Of a DNA stretch of 64,000 nt, positions 16,480 to 23,631 are shown one piece after another; position 1 is the stretch's first letter; each line of letters opens with the position of its first letter. The notes beneath the pieces were generated by a model, which was given only the letters and a program-made list of their open reading frames with translations, had not been told where the DNA came from and did no database searches. The stretch is from Citrobacter freundii (GTDB lineage Bacteria; Bacteroidota; Bacteroidia; Chitinophagales; Chitinophagaceae): assembly GCA_003243445.1 (NCBI GenBank), contig QFQQ01000025.1:19908-83907 (forward strand), given 5' to 3'. The position numbers were made by a program, and so were the translations under genes.

Positions 16480-17307
16480 TTAAAATTTGCTGACTACTTT
16501 TCTTAGTTCGACCAGTTGTTTTAACAGATTTTCGAGGAGATCCAGTCTCAGCATATTGGCGCCATCGCTTAATGCCTTTGATGGCTCGGGATGTGTTTCG
16601 ATAAAGAGGCCGTTTGCTCCGGTTGCGATAGCCGCTTTTGCGATCGTGCCGATCAGTTGAGGATTACCGCCGGTAACACCGCTTGTCTGGTTGGGCTGTT
16701 GCAGCGCATGGGTCACATCCATTACTACCGGAGTATTATGTTCCTGCATCCAGGGAATATTGCGGTAATCAACTACCAGGTCCTGGTAGCCGAATGTGGT
16801 ACCACGTTCAGTGAGGATCACTTTTTCGTTGCCTGTCTGCCTGATCTTTTCCGCGGCAAACTTCATGGATGGTCCGCTCAGGAATTGTCCTTTCTTTACG
16901 TTCACTACTTTGCCTGTTTCACCAGCGGCGATCAGCAGATCGGTCTGACGGCAAAGAAATGCCGGGATCTGCAGCATATCGATATATTTTGCCGCCATTG
17001 CTGCCTCTTCATGCGCATGGATATCCGATACGGTTGGGATCTTGTATTTATCGCCGGTCTTTTTCACCAGTTGCAATGCTTCTTCATCACCGATACCTGT
17101 GAATGAATTCGCGCTTGTGCGGTTTGCCTTCCGGTATGACGATTTGAAAATGTACGGAATGCCCAGGTTCCGGCACCAGCCTGAAACTTTGTCTGCCACT
17201 TCCATCAGCAGTTCTTCGTTTTCCACCACGCATGGCCCTGCGATCAGAAAGAAATTGTTCTCGTCGTATGATTGATTTTTGAAAAGGTCTTGTAGGAATT
17301 TTTGCAT
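16480..17307 (-). CDS. kdsA: 3-deoxy-8-phosphooctulonate synthase
   Basis: A 275-residue enzyme that condenses arabinose-5-phosphate with phosphoenolpyruvate to KDO-8-phosphate for LPS inner core. Family landmarks: FFLIAGPCVVENEELL near residue 20, FKSSYRKANRTS near 54-65, GTKx-like TERGTTFGYQDLVVD around 168-182, and GANGLFIETHPEPSKALSDG near 232-251. It fits the length of the family. A TACCTTTG box ends 4 nt before the start codon, so the transcript may be leaderless. The downstream membrane-protein gene follows after 15 bp. Confidence 0.94.
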   Translation of the reverse strand: MQKFLQDLFKNQSYDENNFFLIAGPCVVENEELLMEVADKVSGWCRNLGIPYIFKSSYRKANRTSANSFTGIGDEEALQLVKKTGDKYKIPTVSDIHAHEEAAMAAKYIDMLQIPAFLCRQTDLLIAAGETGKVVNVKKGQFLSGPSMKFAAEKIRQTGNEKVILTERGTTFGYQDLVVDYRNIPWMQEHNTPVVMDVTHALQQPNQTSGVTGGNPQLIGTIAKAAIATGANGLFIETHPEPSKALSDGANMLRLDLLENLLKQLVELRKVVSKF

Positions 17308-17311
17308 GATG

Positions 17312-17319
17312 CAAAGGTA
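17312..17319 (-). promoter_or_regulatory. -7 box TACCTTTG of kdsA
   Basis: Exact TANNTTTG match on the minus strand, 4 nt from the ATG at 17307. Confidence 0.6.
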
Positions 17320-17457
17320 AGGATGTTCGATGATGGATGTTCGATGGTCGATGTCCGGGAGGAGTCGGGGGAGTTAAGGTCTTTGATTTTAAGAATTTTA
17401 CTGATTAACGTACTATGACAGTAAATGTGGACGACCATCGACCATCGAACATCGATT
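17320..17457. repeat. Intergenic inverted repeat, 7-bp family (copy B4)
   Basis: Left arm 17320-17358 and right arm 17430-17457, made of ATGTTCG and ATGGTCG units, with a 71-bp AT-rich spacer. It lies between divergent kdsA and the threonine-dehydrogenase-like gene; each gene's -7 box lies immediately outside an arm. Confidence 0.85.
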
Positions 17458-17466
17458 CACCTTTCT

Positions 17467-17474
17467 TACATTTG
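17467..17474 (+). promoter_or_regulatory. -7 box TACATTTG of the epimerase-type dehydrogenase gene
   Basis: Exact TANNTTTG match, 14 nt before the ATG at 17489. Confidence 0.55.
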
Positions 17475-17488
17475 CGGAAAACCCCTTC

Positions 17489-18451
17489 ATGCAAAAAGAA
17501 AAGATCCTTGTCATTGGCGCAAGCGGACAGATAGGCGTTGAACTTACGTTGGCTTTAAGGAAGATCTATGGGAATAATAATGTGATTGCTTCGGATCTGC
17601 GCGAGCAGAATTCATTGCTGGAAGGTACCGGGCCTTATGTGAGCATGGATGTGATGAATAAGGAAATGCTGCATGTCCAGGTGATCCGTCAGAATATCAC
17701 ACAGATCTATCTGCTGGCGGCGATCCTGTCTGCCACAGGGGAGAAGAATCCAAATCTTGCCTGGCATCTTAATATGCAGGGGCTGCTGAATGTGCTGGAT
17801 ATTGCGCGGGAAGAGCATATTCATAAAGTGTACTGGCCTTCATCCATTGCGGTGTTTGGGCCGACGTCTCCAAAACAAAATTGCCCGCAGCAGACGATCA
17901 TTGAACCGACCACGGTCTATGGCATTAGTAAATATGCGGGTGAGTTCTGGTGCAATTACTATTACCAGCGTTTTGGCGTGGATGTAAGAAGCCTCCGTTA
18001 TCCGGGATTGATCTCATACAAATCTGCGCCTGGTGGGGGAACTACAGATTATGCGGTTGAAATATATCATGAAGCACTGGAAGAGAAAACGTACAAATGC
18101 TTTCTGAAAGAAGATACCTACCTGCCAATGATGTATATGCCGGACGCGATCCGCGCAACGATCGAGCTGATGGAAGCTCCTGCGGATAAGATCTCGGTGC
18201 GTACCTCGTATAATCTTTCTTCTATGAGCTTTTCGCCGAAGGAGATCTCGGCATCGATCCAAAAGCATATTCCTGAATTCAGGACCAGCTATGCGCCGGA
18301 TTATCGCCAGGCGATTGCTGATAGCTGGCCGCAGAGCATCGATGACTCTGTGGCGAGAAACGACTGGGGGTGGAAAGAAGAGTATGATCTTGATGCTATG
18401 ACGAAGGATATGCTGGATAATTTGCAAGGGACGGAACAGGTTGGAGGATAA
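17489..18451 (+). CDS. L-threonine 3-dehydrogenase, NAD-dependent epimerase type
   Basis: A 320-residue extended SDR. Seen: GASGQIG (10-16), LAAILSATGEKNP (76-88), catalytic Ser119 in WPSSIAVFGP, Tyr144 and Lys148 in YGISK, and RYPGLISYKSAPGGGTTDYA (170-189), a stretch characteristic of the SDR-type threonine dehydrogenases. It would oxidise threonine to 2-amino-3-ketobutyrate. The C-terminal DWGWKEEYDLDAMTKDML also fits. The usual partner, 2-amino-3-ketobutyrate CoA ligase, is not adjacent. A hairpin terminator follows. Confidence 0.88.
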   Translation: MQKEKILVIGASGQIGVELTLALRKIYGNNNVIASDLREQNSLLEGTGPYVSMDVMNKEMLHVQVIRQNITQIYLLAAILSATGEKNPNLAWHLNMQGLLNVLDIAREEHIHKVYWPSSIAVFGPTSPKQNCPQQTIIEPTTVYGISKYAGEFWCNYYYQRFGVDVRSLRYPGLISYKSAPGGGTTDYAVEIYHEALEEKTYKCFLKEDTYLPMMYMPDAIRATIELMEAPADKISVRTSYNLSSMSFSPKEISASIQKHIPEFRTSYAPDYRQAIADSWPQSIDDSVARNDWGWKEEYDLDAMTKDMLDNLQGTEQVGG

Positions 18452-18490
18452 TAGCTGCTGTAAGTGATGTCTGATATTAAGCTATTCTTC

Positions 18491-18519
18491 AAAAAGCCGC
18501 GCGTAATTGCACGGCTTTT
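18491..18519 (+). terminator. Rho-independent terminator after the threonine-dehydrogenase-like gene
   Basis: AAAAGCCG and CGGCTTTT arms around a short loop, ending in T-rich sequence, 40 nt after the stop codon. One mismatch in the stem. Confidence 0.7.
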
Positions 18520-18734
18520 GTGTTATTGATTTGCTGCGCCGCTACGGCGCACGCGATCGCCGTAAAAAATGCGCACGCAAAAATTAGCTGTCTGTTGACC
18601 CGACTTGCGAGTTAGCGCTCTGTGATCGTTCGAGAGCTGATGATAAGTGATTGATGACATCCGTTATCAGCCTGCTTTGCTTCTGGTTGCGCACGATTGT
18701 TTTCCAATGTCGTTTAGTTAAGAAGCAAAGAGTA

Positions 18735-18870
18735 TGTCATCCCGGCCGGGCAACTTAAGATTACTTTCTACTGTCGGGCTGCGAGAGCCGGGATCTCCAC
18801 AATAGAGGGGCTCCCGGCTCTGGCAGCTTCAAATGTGCATCAAACATTAGGCCGCCCGGCCGGGATGACA
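18735..18870. repeat. Nested GC-rich inverted repeat (family G)
   Basis: TGTCATCCCGGCCGGGC at 18735-18751 is repeated as its exact complement at 18854-18870. Between them is a second inverted pair, AGAGCCGGGA at 18785-18794 and TCCCGGCTCT at 18812-18821. It resembles GTCATCCCGG-type interspersed repeats known in other bacteria. Only one copy occurs in this window. Confidence 0.8.
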
Positions 18871-18976
18871 AAGCATTGAAACCTCAACTAAATTACATTG
18901 GATTGTCCCGCCTCTGATCCGCTTTCTGTGCATAATTACTGCGAAGGCAACCGGTATTGGGGGCTGACTAATGAAA

Positions 18977-19008
18977 AAGGTCCTGCAAACGATTTTGCAG
19001 AACCTTTT
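18977..19008 (+). terminator. Terminator-like hairpin without an obvious upstream gene
   Basis: AAGGTCCTGCAAA and TTTGCAGAACCTT pair with one G-T difference around a 3-4-base loop and are followed by TTCTATT. It suggests transcription of the stretch 18880-18975, in which I see no clear gene. Confidence 0.5.
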
Positions 19009-19085
19009 CTATTAAAATTTTGGAGATTTTCTAAAGAATTAAAAACGAGCGTATTTTTTTGCTGGTTACAATTATGCTATTTAAC

Positions 19086-19298
19086 TTAGCCACCCAGAAA
19101 ACAAAAAAGGCCTTTCCGTAGAAACGGACCGACCTCTAACGATTGCTTGCCATATGAAAATTCTTCGAATTCTGTTTTTTGTCCGCTGAGCGGATCTTGT
19201 GATAATCTTGCCAACTTTTCCACTGTATTCTCTATCTCTTTGACCTCTGACAGCTTGCTTCTTAACGATTGCCTGCCGTATGAACTATCACGACACAA
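19086..19298 (-). CDS. Doubtful 70-residue ORF with an internal repeat
   Basis: The frame contains SSYGRQSL near residue 5 and FSYGKQSL near residue 47, a 42-residue spacing that reflects a DNA direct repeat of 22 bp with two differences. The stretch between is charged and helix-prone (LSEVKEIENTVEKLARL). I do not recognise it. It may be a tiny gene, a remnant of a larger repeated protein, or a non-coding repeat that happens to stay open. No -7 box is evident before the ATG. Confidence 0.25.
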   Translation of the reverse strand: MCRDSSYGRQSLRSKLSEVKEIENTVEKLARLSQDPLSGQKTEFEEFSYGKQSLEVGPFLRKGLFCFLGG

Positions 19299-19445
19299 AT
19301 CTAGTTCGCGGAAAACTCCCCTTCAAAACAACTTAGCCGTGTTTTGACTATCTCAAACCTGCATAAGGATCGCTGAAACCTTTGCTGGTATTGACTTTTA
19401 GTAAGGTTATTGCCTTACGCCCAAGCCCAAAAAATGATTCAGAAT

Positions 19446-19718
19446 TTACCGGATAATTTTAAAGTGCAGGAAATTGCGGGGTGTGATCGCAGTGGTTTCG
19501 ACTTTGTTAACTATGGCTCTCGGCGGCCCCTGTTTGCACCATTCAAGGTAAGTAGTGAGTGTGTCTGGTTCTCCCGTGGCAATGATATGTACGGAGCCGT
19601 CATCCTGGTTGCGGACTTCACCGGTCAGCCCAAGTTCGAGCGCTTTATCCCTCGCCGATTTCCGGTAAAATACTCCCTGGACCTTACCCGTTACCACTAT
19701 GGAAATGGTTTGAGTCAT
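19446..19718 (-). CDS. acyP: Acylphosphatase
   Basis: A 90-residue protein matching the acylphosphatase family end to end: VTGKVQGVFYRKSARDKA (9-26) with the phosphate-binding Arg19, LGLTGEVRNQDDGSV with catalytic Asn37, and a C-terminal beta strand. It hydrolyses carboxyl-phosphate bonds such as acetyl phosphate. It starts 2 bp after the stop codon of the sulfoxide reductase gene, so both form one operon read from the box at 20199. Confidence 0.93.
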   Translation of the reverse strand: MTQTISIVVTGKVQGVFYRKSARDKALELGLTGEVRNQDDGSVHIIATGEPDTLTTYLEWCKQGPPRAIVNKVETTAITPRNFLHFKIIR

Positions 19719-19720
19719 CT

Positions 19721-20194
19721 TTAGAATGAAATAAGATCGACGATCTGTTCAAGATATTCCTGGTCGACGGTATCAAATTGGGCAAGTTCCGTTGCATCAA
19801 CATCCAGCACGCCGATGACTTCTCCATTTCTGATCACAGGTATCACGATCTCTGAGCGGGAAAGACTGCTGCAGACAATATGCCCCGGGAATTTTTCTAC
19901 ATCGGGCACGATCAGCGTTTTTGCTTCGGCCCAGCTTGTTCCACAAACTCCGCGACCCTTCCGGATCCGAGTGCAGGCCACCGGTCCCTGAAAAGGCGCC
20001 AGCACCAGTTCATCATTCTTCACAAGGTAAAAGCCGACCCAAAGCCAGCCAAACTGCTCTTTCAAGGCGGCCACTGTATTGGCCAGGTTCGCCACAAGAT
20101 CCGGCTCGCCTTCCAGCAAACCTTTGATCTGCGGGATGAGGGACTGATACTGCTCTTCTTTTGTTCCGGTATGGATGGATAGATCTTCTGCCAT
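19721..20194 (-). CDS. msrC: Free methionine-(R)-sulfoxide reductase (GAF domain)
   Basis: A 157-residue single GAF-domain protein of the fRMsr family, which reduces free methionine-R-sulfoxide using thioredoxin. The three conserved cysteines are visible: Cys74 in VACTRI, Cys84 in GRGVCGTSW and Cys108 in HIVCSSLSRSEIVIP. The C-terminal part reads GVLDVDATELAQFDTVDQEY as in the family. It leads a two-gene operon with acyP. A TAGCTTTG box ends 4 nt before the start codon. Confidence 0.92.
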   Translation of the reverse strand: MAEDLSIHTGTKEEQYQSLIPQIKGLLEGEPDLVANLANTVAALKEQFGWLWVGFYLVKNDELVLAPFQGPVACTRIRKGRGVCGTSWAEAKTLIVPDVEKFPGHIVCSSLSRSEIVIPVIRNGEVIGVLDVDATELAQFDTVDQEYLEQIVDLISF

Positions 20195-20198
20195 GCGG

Positions 20199-20206
20199 CA
20201 AAGCTA
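20199..20206 (-). promoter_or_regulatory. -7 box TAGCTTTG of msrC-acyP
   Basis: Exact TANNTTTG match on the minus strand, 4 nt from the msrC ATG. Confidence 0.55.
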
Positions 20207-20218
20207 CGGGGAAAAAGG

Positions 20219-20712
20219 CGATGTTGGAGGATCGATGATCGATGTTGGATGGTCGATGGTCGACTTTAGGCGGATACATCCTTGTTTTTGGGGGAGGCGA
20301 CACTCTGTCCATAATTAAGGTCTAAGTAACTCAAGGTGCTAGTTATAGCCTCAAAGCAGTTTGATGGCCGATGACCGATGGCTGATGGCTGATTTCCTCT
20401 ATTTTTATTTTGGCCGAACCCCCTGCTTCTTATCGGCCATTTCATCGCTGTATTACCGGATTATGTCCCTTAGGCGTTGAGTCGGCCATCAGCCATCGGT
20501 CATCGAACTACTATAATACTTTAACTGGCAAGTCGGGTTAAGTAATCCCACATGCACGGTTGTATGCAATGGCATATGGCTTTCGGCCGACGCGAGGGGT
20601 ATAGTGATGGTACTTCGAACACACAGTGATAGCGGAGCGGAGGGGCATAGATCAGGTTTAACAACAATCCAGGTCGAACATCGACCATCTACCATCCAAC
20701 ATCGACTATCGC
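20219..20712. repeat. Intergenic inverted repeat, 7-bp family (copy B5), enclosing another element
   Basis: Left arm 20219-20264 (ATGTTGG, ATGATCG, ATGGTCG units) and right arm 20671-20712 (CGAACAT, CGACCAT, CCAACAT units). The spacer is about 400 bp, far longer than in other copies, because a second element (E1, 20362-20545) sits inside it. The stretch 20546-20670 shows nothing else recognisable. Confidence 0.8.
20362..20545. repeat. Inverted repeat of the ATGGCYG variant (copy E1) nested in B5
   Basis: Left arm 20362-20394 (GATGGCC, GATGACC, GATGGCT units) and right arm 20482-20507 (GGCCATC, AGCCATC, GGTCATC), followed by a tail TAACTGGCAAGTCGGGTTAA (20522-20541) that recurs with one difference at E2 near 31825. 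It appears to have arisen or inserted within the spacer of B5. Confidence 0.8.
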
Positions 20713-20717
20713 TTTCA

Positions 20718-21266
20718 CTAAAATTTCTTCGACGGATCTTTAATCCCATCACTCTGATTATATTCTTCAGAACCTCCAACCGGGATCGACAGGCTTTGCC
20801 ATTCTTCACCACGGATCATGCGGCCAATGTAGACGATCTGACCGACGTGCGAAGGGTAGTGGGCGAGTTGACGATTGATAGCATCAATGACGGTAAGCGG
20901 TTCCCTGCGGATATAGACCGTTTTGAGCAGATCTTCCCCGGTCAGGGAGGACAGCGTGTCCAGCAGGCAGGTCCATCCCTTTTCCCATAGGTCGATCAGC
21001 TCTTGTTTGGAATAGCTTATGACACCGGCAAATTCGCCGTCGCGGTCGCGCCATTCCTTTTCACCGTCTTCCGTAAGAAAATTAGTCCAGCGGCTGAGCA
21101 TATTGCCGGAAACATGCCGGATGATCACTGCAATACTGTTGGATTCTTTGGTTGGACGATAATGAAAGTCAGCATCGCTCAATTGCGCAAAGGTTCTATC
21201 CCCGAGATCTTTGTGTTGTTTGAACCGGCGGATGGCGGTTTGGAGGTATTCGACAGCGAGAGTCAT
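20718..21266 (-). CDS. DUF1572-family DinB-like protein
   Basis: A 182-residue protein starting MTLAVEYLQTAI at 21266. The open frame continues upstream to 21326, but those extra 20 residues (KPLELFKPLK type) are translated repeat A6 and are rejected. The protein has the DinB/DUF1572 four-helix layout with likely metal-binding histidines in IRHVSGN and AHYPSHVGQIVYIG, plus a SIPVGGSEEYN tail. Proteins of this group are thought to be metal- and thiol-dependent enzymes of unknown substrate. Its 3' end abuts the right arm of B5. Confidence 0.85.
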   Translation of the reverse strand: MTLAVEYLQTAIRRFKQHKDLGDRTFAQLSDADFHYRPTKESNSIAVIIRHVSGNMLSRWTNFLTEDGEKEWRDRDGEFAGVISYSKQELIDLWEKGWTCLLDTLSSLTGEDLLKTVYIRREPLTVIDAINRQLAHYPSHVGQIVYIGRMIRGEEWQSLSIPVGGSEEYNQSDGIKDPSKKF

Positions 21267-21271
21267 GGGAG

Positions 21272-21556
21272 AGGGTTTGAGATGTTTGAAAGGTTTGAGA
21301 GGTTTGAAAAGTTCCAGAGGTTTCATAGGTTCCAGAGGTTCCAGAGGTTGCTGCCGCGCCTTGAATCATCTTTAAAGTTTGGGAAGTTTGTACTTTATAA
21401 AAAACATTTTTTTATGAAAAATTCGTATTAACTGGCTCTCGTTCTCTAAAGTAAATGCTGTTCTTGAATATCGTACGGATCAAACCGCGGTAGCAACCTC
21501 TGGAACCTATGAAACCTCTGGAACTTTTCAAACCTCTCAAACTTCTCAAACCTCAG
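21272..21556. repeat. Intergenic inverted repeat, 9-bp family (copy A6), best-matched arms
   Basis: Left arm 21272-21358, right arm 21486-21556. Reading outward from the inner core (GGTTGCTGCCGCG at 21346-21358; CGCGGTAGCAACC at 21486-21498), the arms carry the same order of variant units, including the rare TTTCATAGG and TTTGAAAAG; the left arm has one extra TTCCAGAGG. The result is a stem of more than 50 bp. The 127-bp spacer is AT-rich. The right arm overlaps the stop codon of the ggt gene. Confidence 0.93.
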
Positions 21557-23268
21557 AACCCCTCCGCCGTATCATCCCCCCGTCTATCCGCCACCGCTTC
21601 GATCTTCCCGTTTGGTAAAACCCTGATCACTTCCATGCGGCCGATGGCAGAAGAAGGAACAAGCTTATATCCCATCGCGCGCAGTGTATCTGCCGTACGT
21701 GGCTGAAAGCCGAGTTCAATATTCACTTCATCGGGTAACCATTGATGATGAAACTTGGGTTTATCGACTGCATCGGTTGCGCTGAGGTTGAATTCGAGGA
21801 TGTTTACCAGCGTTTGAAATACGGACGTCGGGATAGTAGTGCCGCCGGGTGTTCCCAATACGAGGAAAGGCTTTTTGTCTTTCAATACAAGGGTCGGCGT
21901 CATGGAGCTGAGCATACGTTTACCCGGGGCGATGGCGTTCGCTTCACCGCCGATCGCACCATACATATTAGGCACGCCGGGTTTAATGCTGAAATCATCC
22001 ATTTCATCATTCATAAAAAATCCTGCGCCACCCACGACGGTGCGGCTGCCATAGGAATTATTCAGCGTGGTGGTAACGGATACGGCATTGCCATCTTTAT
22101 CGAGCACACTGAGATGTGTCGTTTGCGGACTTTCATAACCGCCGATCATACCGGGTTCCGTGATCCTGCTGGAACCGGCATGATCGGGAGAATAATCTTT
22201 CATGCGGTCCGCGAGATATTTATCAGCGGTGAGTTCGGCTACAGGGACTTTATAGAAATCAGCGTCACCCATGAACTTCGCGCGATCTGCATAAGCACGG
22301 CGCTCTGCTTCGATCATCAATTGTACCGATTGTGGCGTTTGAAAACCCATCGCGCCAATATTCCGGCCTTCGATCATCTTCATCATCTGGTTCACCAATA
22401 GCCCACCGCTGCTTGGCATAGGCATGCCTACGATCTCATAGCCTTTATAATTGAATATATGTGGCTGTCTGCTTTTCGCTTTATAGTTTTTCAGATCTTC
22501 ATAAGTGATGATGCCTCTGCCGCGTTGCATTTCTTCCACGATGAGCTGCGCAGTTTTTCCTTCATAAAATCCTGCAGCGCCTTTATCCCGGATCCGTTTA
22601 AGCGTGGCAGCAAGATCTTTTTGTATGAGGATATCACCTTCTTTCCATTTTTCTTCCTTCACAAAGACGGGCATTTGTGTATTGTACTGATGAAGGTCAC
22701 GCTGCAAACGGTTCAGCCCGGCTGCTTCTCGTGCCGTGATCTTAAAACCCTTCTCTGCCAGGATGATCGCCGGCGCGATTAGTTTTTTGAACGGCAATCT
22801 GCCATACTTCGCTGATTCAAATAATCCGGCAACAGTGCCCGGCACTCCGCTCGCCAGGTGTCCATCCTGGCTGAGATCGGTCCTTGGTTTACCGGCTGAA
22901 TCAATATACATATCGCGATGGGCTTTGCCTGGTGCCGCTTCGCGGTAATCGATCGCCACGAGCTGTCCATCTCCAAGGCGTGCCACCATAAATCCGCCAC
23001 CACCGATGTTGCCCGCCTGCGGATATACGACTGCCAGCGCCAGCTGCATTGCAATAGCCGCATCCACGGCATTGCCACCCTGTCTCAATATTTCCACTCC
23101 AACCTTACTTGCCAGCGGATGCGCCGATGCAACCGCACCATTACTTGTTTCTGTTCGCTTGGTAATACTGTAATTGAACGGGTCAAAAGGTAGTTTTCCC
23201 GATTTATCAGAAGTATGACACGCGGAAAATATTGAGGCAACAAAAAGGATGATCAGTTGTTTCTTCAT
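21553..23268 (-). CDS. ggt: Gamma-glutamyltransferase
   Basis: A 571-residue Ntn-hydrolase made as a proenzyme that splits itself into two chains. A lipoprotein signal ends at Cys17 (SIFSAC), so it is likely anchored in an envelope membrane. Seen: ILRQGGNAVDAAIA (60-73), GNIGGGGFMV (86-95), DYREAAPG (107-114), the autocleavage site with nucleophile Thr383 in PQTTHLSV, and TLNNSYGSRTVVGGAGF after 400. It hydrolyses or transfers the glutamyl group of glutathione and related peptides. A TAAATTGC box (complement of 23273-23280), close to the -7 consensus, precedes the start. Confidence 0.95.
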   Translation of the reverse strand: MKKQLIILFVASIFSACHTSDKSGKLPFDPFNYSITKRTETSNGAVASAHPLASKVGVEILRQGGNAVDAAIAMQLALAVVYPQAGNIGGGGFMVARLGDGQLVAIDYREAAPGKAHRDMYIDSAGKPRTDLSQDGHLASGVPGTVAGLFESAKYGRLPFKKLIAPAIILAEKGFKITAREAAGLNRLQRDLHQYNTQMPVFVKEEKWKEGDILIQKDLAATLKRIRDKGAAGFYEGKTAQLIVEEMQRGRGIITYEDLKNYKAKSRQPHIFNYKGYEIVGMPMPSSGGLLVNQMMKMIEGRNIGAMGFQTPQSVQLMIEAERRAYADRAKFMGDADFYKVPVAELTADKYLADRMKDYSPDHAGSSRITEPGMIGGYESPQTTHLSVLDKDGNAVSVTTTLNNSYGSRTVVGGAGFFMNDEMDDFSIKPGVPNMYGAIGGEANAIAPGKRMLSSMTPTLVLKDKKPFLVLGTPGGTTIPTSVFQTLVNILEFNLSATDAVDKPKFHHQWLPDEVNIELGFQPRTADTLRAMGYKLVPSSAIGRMEVIRVLPNGKIEAVADRRGDDTAEGF

Positions 23269-23283
23269 GTGTGCAATTTAGGG

Positions 23284-23590
23284 AAAGGTTTCAGAGGTTT
23301 CAGAAGTTTGAGAGGTTTGAGAGGTTTGGGAAGTTTTGGAGGTTTGGGAAGTTTGGAAGGTTTCGGAAGTTTGGACAGTTTCAGAGGTTTCATAAGTTTA
23401 ATAGGTTTCATAGGTTGGCTTCGCGCGTAACGCTTAATGCATCAACTTTAAAAACCTCCCAAACCTCCCAAACTTCTCAAACCTCTCAAACTTCTCAAAC
23501 TTCTGGAACCTTTGGAACCTTTGAAACCTCTGAAACCTCTGAAACCTCTGGAACCTCTGGAACCTCTGAAACCTCTGAAACCTTTACCCC
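23284..23590. repeat. Largest inverted repeat of the 9-bp family (copy A7)
   Basis: About 14 left-arm units (23284-23418) and about 16 right-arm units (23448-23590) flank a short centre with CTTCGCGCG. Units include TTTGAGAGG, TTTGGGAAG and TTCCAGAGG; unit order is only partly matched between arms. This is the one copy that lies between two start codons (ggt minus, PIG-L plus), 16 and 42 nt away, so a pure terminator role does not fit. No gene lies in the gap. Confidence 0.92.
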
Positions 23591-23619
23591 CTTTCCCCTC
23601 CGAAACAACCCACAACCCC

Positions 23620-23627
23620 TATATTTG
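23620..23627 (+). promoter_or_regulatory. -7 box TATATTTG of the PIG-L gene
   Basis: Exact TANNTTTG match, 4 nt before the ATG at 23632. Confidence 0.55.
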
Positions 23628-23631
23628 ACGC

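Larger units (their letters stand above)
18520..19445. other. Gene-poor stretch of about 0.9 kb
   Basis: No convincing gene is seen. It contains an inverted repeat of the CCCGGCCGGG type (18735-18870), a hairpin with a T-rich tail (18977-19008), a pair of 22-bp direct repeats (19137-19158 and 19263-19284) and a short minus-strand ORF spanning them (listed separately). The part 18520-18730 has no structure I can name. Confidence 0.6.
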
